From Adiantum capillus-veneris (lineage: Eukaryota > Streptophyta > Polypodiopsida > Polypodiales > Pteridaceae): a stretch of 64,000 nucleotides of DNA. The notes beneath the pieces were generated by a model. The model saw only the letters and a list, made by a program, of their open reading frames with translations, was not told the DNA's origin and did no database searches. This document shows positions 37,401 to 45,825 of the stretch, one piece after another. The stretch's first letter is position 1. Every line of letters starts with the position of its first letter. The position numbers and the translations under genes were made by a program. Location of the stretch: positions 48,620,598 to 48,684,597 of the forward strand of contig CM043962.1 of the NCBI GenBank assembly GCA_014529385.2, read 5' to 3'.

Positions 37401-38162
37401 ATGATGCAACAAGAGAACCGGGCAGTTTTCAATTTCTTGGAATTTGTGTCCGATTCTCCAGTTCTCTTGTATGCTGTTCCAGTAAGAGAAACTGAGCTGC
37501 CAAGATTCTTTCCAACGCGGTATCCTCAACATCAAGAACCAGTTGATCGACTCACATATTTCAAAATAACCGATGAGCTTCAGGATTGGTATGAGCGATC
37601 AACTCTGGAATGGAAGACTTGGCAGACATTGCTCAATGATGCTCTTCACGTCAATGACATTCATGCAATGAAAGAAGAACTACAAAGGATTCAGTTGTGT
37701 ATGGGCCAGTGGAAGATTTAGGTCAGAGGATTGACTAGGATTACTAATCGGTTACTACAGCTTACGGTCGAATCTTCCAAACTGCTTGAGAAAGACATTG
37801 TAGCGAAGCCGGGTCTGGCACTGCAGTACAGGGAAATGACTGAGATTCTTTTCGAAGCTCGCGTCAAAACAAATCAGCCTCTTCCAGAAGGATGGATCCA
37901 TACTGCTTCGCATTGTCATAAGCTGTCCAGAACCACACTGAGCAAGGGCAGGCGTACACTCTATGATCCTGACACGAAGACCTATCATTCTCTCACGCCT
38001 TATGAGGTAGAGATGACCACTGACTGGCGGGATCAGCTTGAGCAGGAGGCCATTTACCGACTGATTCAGAAGGAGAATGCTGGTGCTGAGACTTCTCAGG
38101 CACCGTCCCGGTCAAAGAGCAAAGGCAAAAGGAAGACGGTCCAATGGAAGGATACTGGGTAG
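34404..38162 (+). pseudogene. Extra 3' ORF of the full-length gypsy element (unknown function)
   Basis: A long coding region after integrase, overlapping the end of pol by about 35 bases in another frame. The likely start is ATG 34404, followed after one codon by TGA where CGA would fit. Parts: a Ser/Pro-rich N-terminus; a globular segment (QRYVFTDHAMTLLQLWDLRV, VSVTPEAIAFAFRMP) at about 34750-35330; an Arg/Lys-rich stretch; a coiled-coil region at about 36010-36290; an acidic and Gly/Pro-rich linker at 36500-36710; then the C-terminal half (MSVGAQATALQTLF and onward) that was amplified at 18454-23735. Frame changes near 35610 and 36290. Stops: TGA 34410, TAA 35337, TAG 35695, 36106, 36714, 36744, 36765, 37059 and 37719. 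Extra 3' ORFs are known in Tat/Athila elements; the function of this one is not evident. Confidence 0.7.
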
Positions 38163-38424
38163 TTCCATCTCAGAATTCAGTGGCGACTTTTCTTCTCAGC
38201 AGGCAGGGAGAGATGACAGCTCCACCTTGGCCTGGTGAGAGCTCCACCTTGGCCTTTTCAGCTGCCTCTCGCAATCTGTGATCCTTCTTGAACTTCTGCA
38301 TCCCAATATCAGAACCAGACAATGGATTTTTCAGTTCCACACCAGAACCAGACGATGGATTTTTCAGTATCACATCAGCATCAGACAGGAAATTTTTAGA
38401 AATTTTGAAATCTTGCCAAAATTC

Positions 38425-38441
38425 AAGAAAGAAGGGAAGGA
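38425..38441 (+). promoter_or_regulatory. Polypurine tract
   Basis: AAGAAAGAAGGGAAGGA directly before the 3' LTR, the plus-strand primer for reverse transcription. Confidence 0.85.
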
Positions 38442-38899
38442 TGTAGACGGCTGGATAATCACCATGTGGGAACGTGTTCTTAGAAGATGGGCAACGAATT
38501 ACTTAGTAATTACTACAGTAAAAGCGAAGTGTATAAATAGGGCCCATTACATTATTATCGGGTTGGCAATTGTTATCACTTGTATTAGCGCTTTGGGCTA
38601 TAATTGTACTTGAGCATCAGTGGCAGTATTGTCGGCTATACTTTCTCTCTGTAATCATATTCGCTGTAATCTCAATCATGGTATATATTTCAGTGATACT
38701 TACTTCTCGACCAATCTTCTGAATCTGAATCTGAATATGAACTTTATTACAGTCTATAAGTCTGATTCTTATTTCAGTATCCACATTTCAGTCTAGTCTT
38801 TGATTTCTGTCTAGTCTGTTGTCTGAAATTTTCCCACACTAGTAGCTGAAATCCTTCAACACTGGAATTAGCTGTCTCAAGAGATCAGCTCCAATTCCA
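38442..38899 (+). repeat. 3' LTR of the full-length gypsy element
   Basis: 458 bp, TGTAGACGGCTGG to CCAATTCCA. It is nearly identical to 28008-28471 and is followed by the duplicated target CCCTT. Confidence 0.93.
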
Positions 38900-38904
38900 C
38901 CCTT

Positions 38905-39115
38905 TACTTCGTCAAAGTATAGCATGTTTAAATCTAGGGGTTCCAATCCTTTGTGCTTATCATGCACACAAGCAAGCACATTGTTGAAGTCTACAATTAC
39001 TGCCCAATCTCTATGGACTGGGAAGCGAGACATTGGTTCGTAGCAAGGAAGCTGGCGATCAATGTGCTCTACCTCATCAGTGGGCGGTGGGGGTTTTGAG
39101 CCAACCACACAAATT
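38905..39115 (-). pseudogene. FCP1/NIF-like phosphatase domain, N-terminal part of exon
   Basis: The minus strand reads SKPPPPTDEVEHIDRQLPCY, then HRDWAVIVDFNNVLACV and LNMLYFDEVKG, where the gypsy element interrupts it. HAD motif I of FCP1-like phosphatases is DxDx[TV]; here the first Asp is kept (codon at 38989-38991) and the second position is Asn (DFN), a variant I recall from plant FCP1-like proteins. A pyrimidine-rich acceptor-like TGTGTAG lies just upstream near 39115. Whether this exon belongs to the same transcript as the RING-like exons is not proven. Confidence 0.6.
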
Positions 39116-39240
39116 TAACTACACAACACAAATGGACAGAAATTAAGAGAGAATATTTAGATTTATATTGCCGAGAAAATGATACAAAGCTGTAGTCTAA
39201 AAAAGATAGCATGAAAAAAAAGATACAAAGCTACAAGAAG

Positions 39241-39440
39241 CTAAAGCTTCTTGCATGCTTTGGTTTTTGGGAGGAGTATGCTAGTACTCTTTTTGGGGTC
39301 TTGGGACAGCTCGTCCTCCACTTGCTTCTTTCTCTTCTTCTGCATCTCCGCCGCTACAAATTGCAGGGTTGATTCCATTTCAAGATCCTCTACCTCAGCT
39401 ACATTGTCCTCCTTACAGGCATCAGTACTTGGGCAGCATA
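39241..39440 (-). CDS. Minus-strand transposon gene, basic C-terminal exon (approximate)
   Basis: The open stretch reads EDNVAEVEDLEMESTLQFV, then AAEMQKKRKKQVEDELSQDP and a Lys-rich end with TAG at 39241-39243. The acidic then basic composition suggests a nuclear, partly coiled region. Exon borders are uncertain. The TAG could be the true end of this gene or another CAG-to-TAG change. Confidence 0.45.
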
Positions 39441-39511
39441 TTGTGACCACAATGAACATGGTGACCATGATTCAGACATGGGAGGAGACAGATATACAAA
39501 ACTAACATCAC

Positions 39512-39682
39512 CTTGGTTGCTTGCAGACGGGGTTTTCTACTTCAGAATGTCTTCGTCACTACCATCAACACTTTTCCCACCCTCAAAGTTCTTGTACTTC
39601 AGTAGCATGGCGTCAAGGTCAAAGACCTCGTCCACATCGTGCATGGACGATGTGGAAGCTTCTTTCTCAGCCACTAACTCAG
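39512..39682 (-). pseudogene. Minus-strand transposon gene, exon 4 (approximate)
   Basis: The reading ELVAEKEASTSSMHDVDEVF, then DLDAMLLKYKNFEGG, ends at a good donor (CAACCAAG|GTGATG at 39512). An acceptor GGTTCAG ends at 39683; the phase with exon 3 is not exact. One internal TAG (39537-39539) lies where Gln would fit. Confidence 0.5.
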
Positions 39683-39750
39683 CTGAACCAACACAATTAG
39701 TCTCCACAACAGATTAGCATAAGTTTTGTTGTATAAAATGACCAACCTAC

Positions 39751-40041
39751 CTTCAAGCTCCTCATAAGTGCCCAGCATCTTGCTATATGGGGTATCTCCC
39801 ATTTATAGTCTAGTACAACACACTTGGGATCAGTCACGCTGACCACTGAAAAGCAGAATGGATGATATATGTGGCCACACGGTAGCTGAAACACATTGGC
39901 CGCATATTTTCCCAATAGTTCTTGACCACAGGCCATGCAATTTCCACACAATAAAACAATATCCACACTAAAGTTAGACTTGGAAGGTGGAGTGGGCACT
40001 AGAAGGGCCCTGTCCTCTCTTTTCAAAAAGTTGATGGCTCC
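39751..40041 (-). CDS. Minus-strand transposon gene, exon 3: RING-like zinc cluster
   Basis: 97 codons without stops, from acceptor GGACAG|GGA (40041) to donor AAG|GTAGGT (39751), phase 0 at both ends. The sequence includes CGNCMACGQELLGKY, then LPCGHIYHPFCFS and later CVV, a C-x2-C ... C-x-H-x2-H-x2-C pattern like RING or related zinc-binding E3-type domains. The last metal pair is less clear, so 'RING-like' is the limit. It would bind zinc and perhaps a partner protein; no activity can be claimed. Confidence 0.6.
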
Positions 40042-41140
40042 CTGTCCATTTCTTGAACTATTTTGTGTACAAAATGAAAAACAAAGGAAGATTATTGCAC
40101 AACCAACCATGATGGGGGACATGCAGGCCCTAGCAATAATAGGCACTTGCAATCACCTTGGAGCACTTGCTGGAACATTCAAGTACTTGTAGACACTTAC
40201 AAGTGCTTGCTAGTGCTCTATATATGTCCACTTTCAACACTTTGAAAGGCACTTGCTAGCACTTAGAAGCTCTTTTTAGCACTTTGAAGCACTTTCAACC
40301 ACCTGCAAACTCGTGCACATGCTTGCAGGGTCTTAAAAGTGTTTAAAAGTGCTTTAAAGTGCTCTTAAGTGATTGCAAAATAAACTTCTAAGCACTTTGA
40401 AAGCATTTGAAGCAATTTTAACCACTTTGAAGCACCTTCAAGCACTTGCAGGATTTTGCAAGTGATTGAAAGTGCTTAAAAGTGCTTTAATGTGCCTGCA
40501 CGTGGTTCAAAGTGCTTGCAAGTGCATAAAAGTTAGGCACTTTTTAGCACTTGCACATGTTTAAAAGTGCTTGGAAGTGCTTGCAGGTGCTCTATATGTC
40601 CACTTATAGCACTTTAAAAGGCACTTCCTAGCACTTTGAAGCACTTTCAACCACCTGCAAACTCTTGCAAGTGCTTGCAGGGTCTTAAAAGTGGTTGGAA
40701 GTGCTTTAAAGTGGTTAAAAGTGCTCTGAAATGATTGCAGAAAGCACTTTTAAGCATTTTGAAGTAATTTTAACCACTTTGAAGCACCTTCAAGCACTTG
40801 CAAGAGTTTGAGAGTGGTTCAAAGTGCTTTAATGTGCCTGCATGTGGTTCAAAGTGCTTGTAAGTGCATAAAAGTTAGGCATTGTTTAGCACTTGCAAGC
40901 ATTTGTAGGTGTTTAAAAGTGATTGGAAGTAGTTAAAAGTATTTGCAAGTGCTAAATAGTCAAGTACTTTCAACACTTGCAAGCACTTTTATGCACCTGC
41001 AAGCACTTGAAGGCATTCCCAAGTGTTTGCATGTGCTTAAAAGAGCCTGCAAGTGGCTGGAAGTGCTTGCAAGTGAACCACTTTTAGCACTTTATACACT
41101 TTAAAGACAAAGAAGACTGGAGTATCTGCATGGCTCACAC
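40042..41140 (-). repeat. Intron 2 of the minus-strand gene, filled by AGTGCTT array 3
   Basis: About 1.1 kb. From about 40146 to 41110 it is a dense array of AAGTGCTTGCAAGTGC-like words in both orientations, so it can fold back on itself. A higher-order period of roughly 373 bp is visible (the CTCTATATATGTCC block near 40215 recurs near 40588). The donor is AAG|GTGTGAG at 41140. Confidence 0.8.
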
Positions 41141-41961
41141 CTTCATCCTTGCAGCATCATTGAATCTAAAGTACTTGGAGAGTACACTTGTAAGGGCTCC
41201 AATTTCAGCCTCCTTTTTGGCAATCACAGCCGCGTTTCCTGTTGAAGAGGCTTTCAGTTTCTCCACCTCTGCAATGATGGGTGCACAAGTTGAGGAGGTA
41301 CCTTCTTTGTGCAACCATAAGTCCCGCTTTGCAACTAGGACTGTCTTTGCAGACTTCACCTTCTCTTTTGCCTTCACTGCATGTTGCTCAAGGTCATCGA
41401 CAAGATTATCCACCCATGCTGTGTAGAGGGGCTGAGAGGCTGTCCACATGTGTTGTAGAGGGAGTTTGGACGCCGCAGGACCGTCCACAACATTCTCTAT
41501 CAGTCCTTCAAATGTGGGGGCTTCCATCATGCTGTAATCGGACATGAACTTCTGTATTTTTTGATTGAGCCCCCCTTTCTGGCTCTTGACATTCTCTAAT
41601 ACTTGCTCCCCGACCAAAGCCCATGCAATCTTATGGCTGTCAGGGTCTGCTTTGGCAGCATCGCAGTATTCATATGCAAACCCCCTTGCAAACCTTGTCA
41701 TGAGCTCGCCATTGGAGGGGACAGCCTAATAGACCTTCTGATAAAGAAGCATGCATGCATCGTAAGGGTGGTCATGTACCTAATGGAGAAAGATCTTAGT
41801 CTTCTTCTCTGGTACCTTGAACATTGTTGACCACTATTTAGGTGGCAAGTCTTCGTCTGTTAAATCCTTGGGCAGCTTGCCCTCCATGCTCAGTCCATAT
41901 TCCTCATGCAACTGCAATGCAAAATAGCAAAACCTGGAAAGTACCGGATACTCCACCGATG
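41141..41961 (-). pseudogene. Minus-strand transposon gene, exon 2 (helical region)
   Basis: From acceptor TTGCTTGCAG|CA (41961) to donor at 41140. It reads ASVEYPVLSRFCYFALQLHE and GKLPKDLTDEDLPPK, then MTRFARGFAYEYCDAAKADP, and ends in a long helical stretch (DNLVDDLEQHAVKAKEKVKS, IIAEVEKLKASSTGNAAVIA) likely to form a coiled coil. Three internal TAG (41834-41836, 41780-41782, 41726-41728) interrupt an otherwise continuous frame, each where CAG would fit. No family recognised. Confidence 0.6.
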
Positions 41962-42076
41962 CTGCAAGCAAAGCCATGGAGAAAAATGATTTGCAGCCAA
42001 TGCTGAAAAATAGGATTTTTTGCCATGCATTGCCATGAGGCGCATAGACGCAACCAAAACGCAATGTAGAACTCAC
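41962..42076 (-). other. Intron 1 of the minus-strand transposon gene
   Basis: 115 bp. A consensus donor (AAAAG|GTGAGT) and acceptor (TTTGCTTGCAG) join the flanking frames in phase 1, which is the best splicing evidence in the region. Confidence 0.65.
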
Positions 42077-42365
42077 CTTTTCGAGCATATTTTTCAGCCG
42101 ACAACATGCATTTGGAGAGGGAATTTTTGACGGTCGTGTTTGTTGCTAGGGTCTGTAGCGTCGTGTTGGTTGTAGGGGACTATTGTGTCGTGGTTGTTGA
42201 AGGCGTCTGTTGTCTCTCATGTGTTGCGAGGGTTTGCTGTGTGGTGGCTGTTGCAGGGGTCTACTGTGTTGTGGTATTTGTTGCAGGGGTCACCTGTTGT
42301 ACCATCTCCCTGCTCTGAGTCGGGTTTTTGCACTTTCTAGAGGGAGTATTCTTCTTAGGAGTCAT
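42077..42365 (-). pseudogene. Minus-strand transposon gene, exon 1 (Thr/Gln-rich N-terminus)
   Basis: A candidate ATG at 42365 (MTPKKNTPSRKCKNPTQSRE), then a low-complexity TPATATTQQ-like region, ending at the strong donor at 42077. Two internal TAG (42261-42263, 42180-42182) fall inside Gln runs. The frame is also open upstream, so the true start may be farther right. It looks like a disordered N-terminal tail. Confidence 0.5.
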
Positions 42366-42799
42366 CTCTGTAGAGGGTGCTGCTGCAGCCTTTATGCTTC
42401 CATGTGGGGGGAAATGGGGGCAGAGCTCCACTAGGGCTATGGCAGAGCACAACATGTGCAATGGGGGGTAGAGTGCGATGGCTACAACATGCAATGGAGG
42501 GAGTACAAGCTATGGGAGTAGAACGAGCACACAGGTATAGGTGGGCGTTCGAGTGACAAGCTAGTTGCGTGAGAGGAAAGGAGAAAGAGGACAAGGAGTG
42601 TCTAGGCCATGATGACTGTAAGTTCAAAAAAAGGGGACCATTCTACGGCATAATGGCTCGCATGCATCTAGATTATAGGTACATAAATTATATTGCATGC
42701 AAATTTAGAAGTTTCCTCCCCTCTTTTCCTAAATTTGAAAAACGTAGAATTTTCCTCCACCTAGATGCTATAAGTGGTACCACCAAAAGGTGCAAAAAG
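42366..42799 (-). promoter_or_regulatory. Probable promoter region of the minus-strand transposon gene
   Basis: Non-coding stretch between the right inverted repeat and the first exon. It contains a second copy of the AGTGGTACCACC end motif (about 42772-42783), so the right end carries the motif twice. No TATA box pinpointed. Confidence 0.35.
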
Positions 42800-42827
42800 T
42801 GGTACCACCTAAACATGCTTTCACCCA
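42800..42827 (-). repeat. Right terminal inverted repeat of the DNA transposon
   Basis: The reverse complement begins TGGGTGAAAGCATGTTTAGG and continues to TACCA, 25 of 28 identical to the left end. Copia integrase coding resumes two bases later. Confidence 0.6.
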
Positions 42828-42828
42828 C

Positions 42829-43391
42829 TTCCTAACATTCATAGATGACTCTACTAGAAAGGTGTGGGTTTATCTCTTGAACCAAAAGAGCGACATCTTT
42901 AGTGTCTTTTAGAAGTTCTTAGCATTGGTAGAGAACCAATTGGGTAGAACGCTTAAAGCTTTGGACAGTGACAATGGAGGCGAGTACATCTCCTCCGAGT
43001 TCAAGGACTTTCGCAATAAAAGAGGCATTAGAAGACATTTTAACACGCCTTACATACCCGCCCAAAACGATGTGGCTGAGAGGTGAATAGAACCATTCAA
43101 GAATGGGTCACTTCTATGTTGTCTACGACCAATTTACCTCAAAAGTTTTGGGTAGAAGCTATTATGACGGCTGCTTATTTGATCAATCTATCACCTAGTA
43201 CACCACTAAAGTACAAGGTTCTGCAGAAGATGTGGATGAGCAAAGAGCCCAATACTGATAGATTACGTGTATTTGGGTGTGAGGCATTCTCACATGTGAC
43301 AAAAGAGCTTAGACAAAAGTTGGACTTCAAATCACACAAGTGCATCTTCATTGGATATGGTTTGGATGGAGAGATAGAATATCGTCTCTGA
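42829..43391 (+). pseudogene. Copia integrase core, right part after the nested insertion
   Basis: FLTFIDDSTRKVWVYLL, the second catalytic Asp in ALDSDNGGEYISSEF (near 42965) and the Glu in NDVAER (near 43075), then the conserved end FGCEAFSHV and CIFIGYG. A TAG at 42910-42912 and a one-base deletion after AER (near 43081) break it. The first catalytic Asp lies on the other side of the insertion at about 16855. Confidence 0.88.
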
Positions 43392-44568
43392 CACCCGAAA
43401 TCTAAGAAGGTTATACGAAGCTCACAGGTGATATTCAACGAGTCTAAGATGCATAGAAAGCCAGTGAAAGACATTGAGTATCATAGAGTACGGTTTGAGG
43501 ATGATTCACTTTCCACTAGTAAACACACACATGTTGCTCCAGAGAACGCAAAATCCAGCAGTCAGGCACTTCGGATATCTACTTGTACATCTCGTGCACC
43601 TCAGCGTTTTGAGCCAGGATTAGACTACTTGCTAGTCACTGACTGTGGTGAACCCACTTGCTACAAAGAGGCCATTCAAACGGATGACAGTGTGAAGTGG
43701 GAAGAGGCTATGCAATTTGAGTATAAATCAATCGTAGCAAATGAAACTTGGAAATTGACAGAGTTACCAGCGGATAAACAAGCATTGCCTGCAACTGGGT
43801 GTACAAGAAGAAGTATATCACAGATGATCCTGAGCCTAAGTATAAGGCTAGATTGGTTTCAAAAGGGTTCAAGCAAACGAAAGGCGTGGATTTTGATGAA
43901 ATATTTTCTCCAGTGGTCAAGATGACTACATTGCATCTTGTGCTTGGTCTAGTAGCCATCGAGGACATGGAATTGGTCCAAATGAATGTGAAGATAGCAT
44001 TTCTTCATGGAGATCTTGAAGAGGACATCTACATGAAATAGCCAGAAGGTTTTTTGATAAAGCCTGAGAAGTCAACATGGGTAGAACTGGTGTGTAGACT
44101 CAAGAAAGCTTTGTATGGATTGAAGCAAGGCTCAAGGCAATGGTACATCAAGTTCGATAAGTACATTCAATCCCAAGATTACGTACGGAGCCAAGAGTGG
44201 ATGATATGCTCATAGTCGGGAAGTCAAAAAATGAGATTGCACTTCTCAAGGATGCCTTAAGCAAACAGTTTGCTATGAAAGATTTAGGTGATGCAAATCA
44301 CTTTATTGGTATGCGTATCAAGAGAGATTGCAAACATGGTATACTTGAACTTTCACAGAAAGAGTATCTTCACAAGGTCTTGCAACATTTTAATATGCAA
44401 GGGGGGAAAGCATTGAGTACCCCAATGACTGCATCCAAAAAACTTAGCAAGCACGATTGTCCCAAATCGGATACTGAAAAGATAGAGATGGCAAAGGTGC
44501 TGTATTCTTTGGTAGTTGGCAGTCTCATGTTTGCCATGGCTAGCACATAGCCAGAAATTGCATATGTA
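43392..44568 (+). pseudogene. Copia reverse transcriptase with internal deletion
   Basis: Motifs KARLVSKGFKQTKGVDFDEI, FSPVVKMTTLHLVLGLVA and LHGDLEEDIYMK are in order, then LKKALYGLKQGSRQWY. The segment before the catalytic site is deleted: VRSQEW runs straight into MDDMLIVGKSKNE, losing the usual YVDD context. Frameshift near 43800; TAG at 44039 and 44548. The connection domain VGSLMFAMAST precedes PEIAYVVGMVSRFM. Confidence 0.88.
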
Positions 44569-45129
44569 GTGGGAATGGTCAGTAGGTTTATGGAAAATCT
44601 AGGTAGAAAGCATTGGGAAGTAGTGAAGCACATCTTGAGATACATCAAGGGCTCAGCTAGCAAGTGCTTACACTTTGGGAACAGTGATGCATCCATAGTT
44701 GGATACTCTGATTCAGATTACGTGGGTTATGTGGACACTAGGCGATCCACATCTGGTTGTGTTTTCTTATTTGCTGGAGCGACAATTTCTTGGAGATCAT
44801 GCCTCTAGAATTGCACTTCTTCCACCACTGAGGCAGAATATGTTGCAGTTTCCAGTTCCAGTAAGGAAGGTGTGTGGTTATCTCGTCTTGTGGGAGACCT
44901 TGATATACACCAGACTCTAGTGCTACATTGTGACAGTTAGAGTGTGATTGTGTTAGCAAAGAACCTCGTGTTTTCGTCCAAGTCAAAACACATAGAGGTC
45001 AATTATCATGTGGTATGGGATATTTTTGCTAGCAAACGCATTGAGTTAGTGAGAGTTCACACAAATGAAAACCCAATGGATGCCTTAGAGCGGTTCACAC
45101 ATTGCATAGAGATGATGGGCATAGGGTGA
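44569..45129 (+). pseudogene. Copia RNase H
   Basis: VKHILRYIKGSASKCLHFG, GYSDSDYVGYVDTRRSTSG, TTEAEYVAVSSSSKEGVWL and HIEVNYHVV in normal order. Two TAG (44806, 44938) stand where Gln is expected (SCL-Q-N and CDS-Q-S). The last frame stops with TGA at 45127. Confidence 0.88.
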
Positions 45130-45210
45130 AACTACAACCATGGTTCACGTTTGTACAATTGTACATAATAGACCATACATTCTTTAGTCACTTGGGCCAC
45201 GTTGGCCTTC

Positions 45211-45221
45211 GAGTGGGAGAT
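45211..45221 (+). promoter_or_regulatory. Polypurine tract of the split copia element
   Basis: GAGTGGGAGAT immediately before the 3' LTR, the standard plant copia form. Confidence 0.85.
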
Positions 45222-45410
45222 TGTTAGGTTGCAGGCCCGTGGCTGGGTTGTGGCCAAGCGTCACCCATCTTTACTCTATTTTTTGGTTTTAATGACAATA
45301 AAGAGATAGAGATAACAACTCTCTACATCTCCACCCACATGTTGTGTCGTCTCCATCTCCTTCCCCTTCTCTCCTTCCCTCTCTACACACACCACACAGC
45401 GGCTCCTACA
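45222..45410 (+). repeat. 3' LTR of the split copia element
   Basis: 189 bp, TGTTAGGTTGCAGG to CTCCTACA, homologous to 13112-13304. It is followed by TGCCA, the probable partner of TACCA at 13107-13111. Confidence 0.85.
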
Positions 45411-45790
<380 letters not shown>

Positions 45791-45825
45791 TATCCACAAA
45801 TACGTAGACAAGTTTTGGTACTTAC

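Larger units (their letters stand above)
28008..38899 (+). mobile_element. Full-length Tat/Athila-like Ty3/gypsy retrotransposon
   Basis: 10,892 bp with LTRs at 28008-28471 and 38442-38899 and a perfect 5-bp target duplication CCCTT (28003-28007 and 38900-38904). Order: LTR, primer site, gag, protease, reverse transcriptase, RNase H, integrase, a long extra ORF, polypurine tract, LTR. The absence of a chromodomain and the extra ORF after integrase fit the Tat/Athila branch. The LTRs differ by roughly a dozen substitutions plus 12-bp and 6-bp indels, so the insertion is fairly young. Coding frames are continuous over thousands of bases but carry 18 premature stops, mostly TAG. Confidence 0.93.
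16901..42827. mobile_element. Candidate DNA transposon carrying transposase-like and RING/FCP1-like genes
   Basis: The two ends are inverted repeats: 16901-16928 and 42800-42827 match at 25 of 28 positions, sharing the 17-base core CATGTTTAGGTGGTACC. They sit at the two points where the copia integrase is interrupted, so this block inserted as a unit. Removing the two gypsy insertions (about 6.1 and 10.9 kb) leaves about 9 kb. That contains one plus-strand D-D-E-type transposase-like gene (24.47-26.31 kb), a convergent minus-strand multi-exon coding region (42.4 to 27.4 kb) and three arrays of an AGTGCTT motif found nowhere else in the window. I could not settle the target duplication: a 2-bp AC is possible but weak. 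Superfamily unknown to me. Confidence 0.62.
13112..45410 (+). mobile_element. Old Ty1/copia element split by a nested 26-kb insertion
   Basis: The LTRs at 13112-13304 and 45222-45410 are the same family, both in plus orientation, with clear divergence (I estimate around 15 percent by eye). The left part holds the primer site, leader, gag, protease and integrase start up to about 16899. The right part resumes at about 42829 with the integrase core, reverse transcriptase, RNase H, polypurine tract and 3' LTR. The protein reads across the gap: left ends GGALY, right begins FLTFIDDST, which is how copia integrases continue. The flanks TACCA and TGCCA differ at one base and look like an aged 5-bp target duplication. 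Without the insertion the element is about 6.4 kb. Frameshifts, stops and a deletion in reverse transcriptase make it inactive. Confidence 0.8.

Noticed and set aside
34404-38162. Envelope protein of a retrovirus-like gypsy element
   Set aside because: I see no signal peptide, transmembrane span or furin-like site; the composition is coiled-coil and acidic linker.
42106-42434. Plus-strand Val/Cys-rich frames
   Set aside because: They are antisense to the Thr/Gln-rich first exon of the minus-strand gene, which has a consensus splice donor.
16901-42827. CACTA-type transposon because of the subterminal-like repeats
   Set aside because: The ends do not start with CACTA or CACTG, no clear 3-bp duplication is present, and the transposase-like motifs are not those I know from En/Spm proteins.
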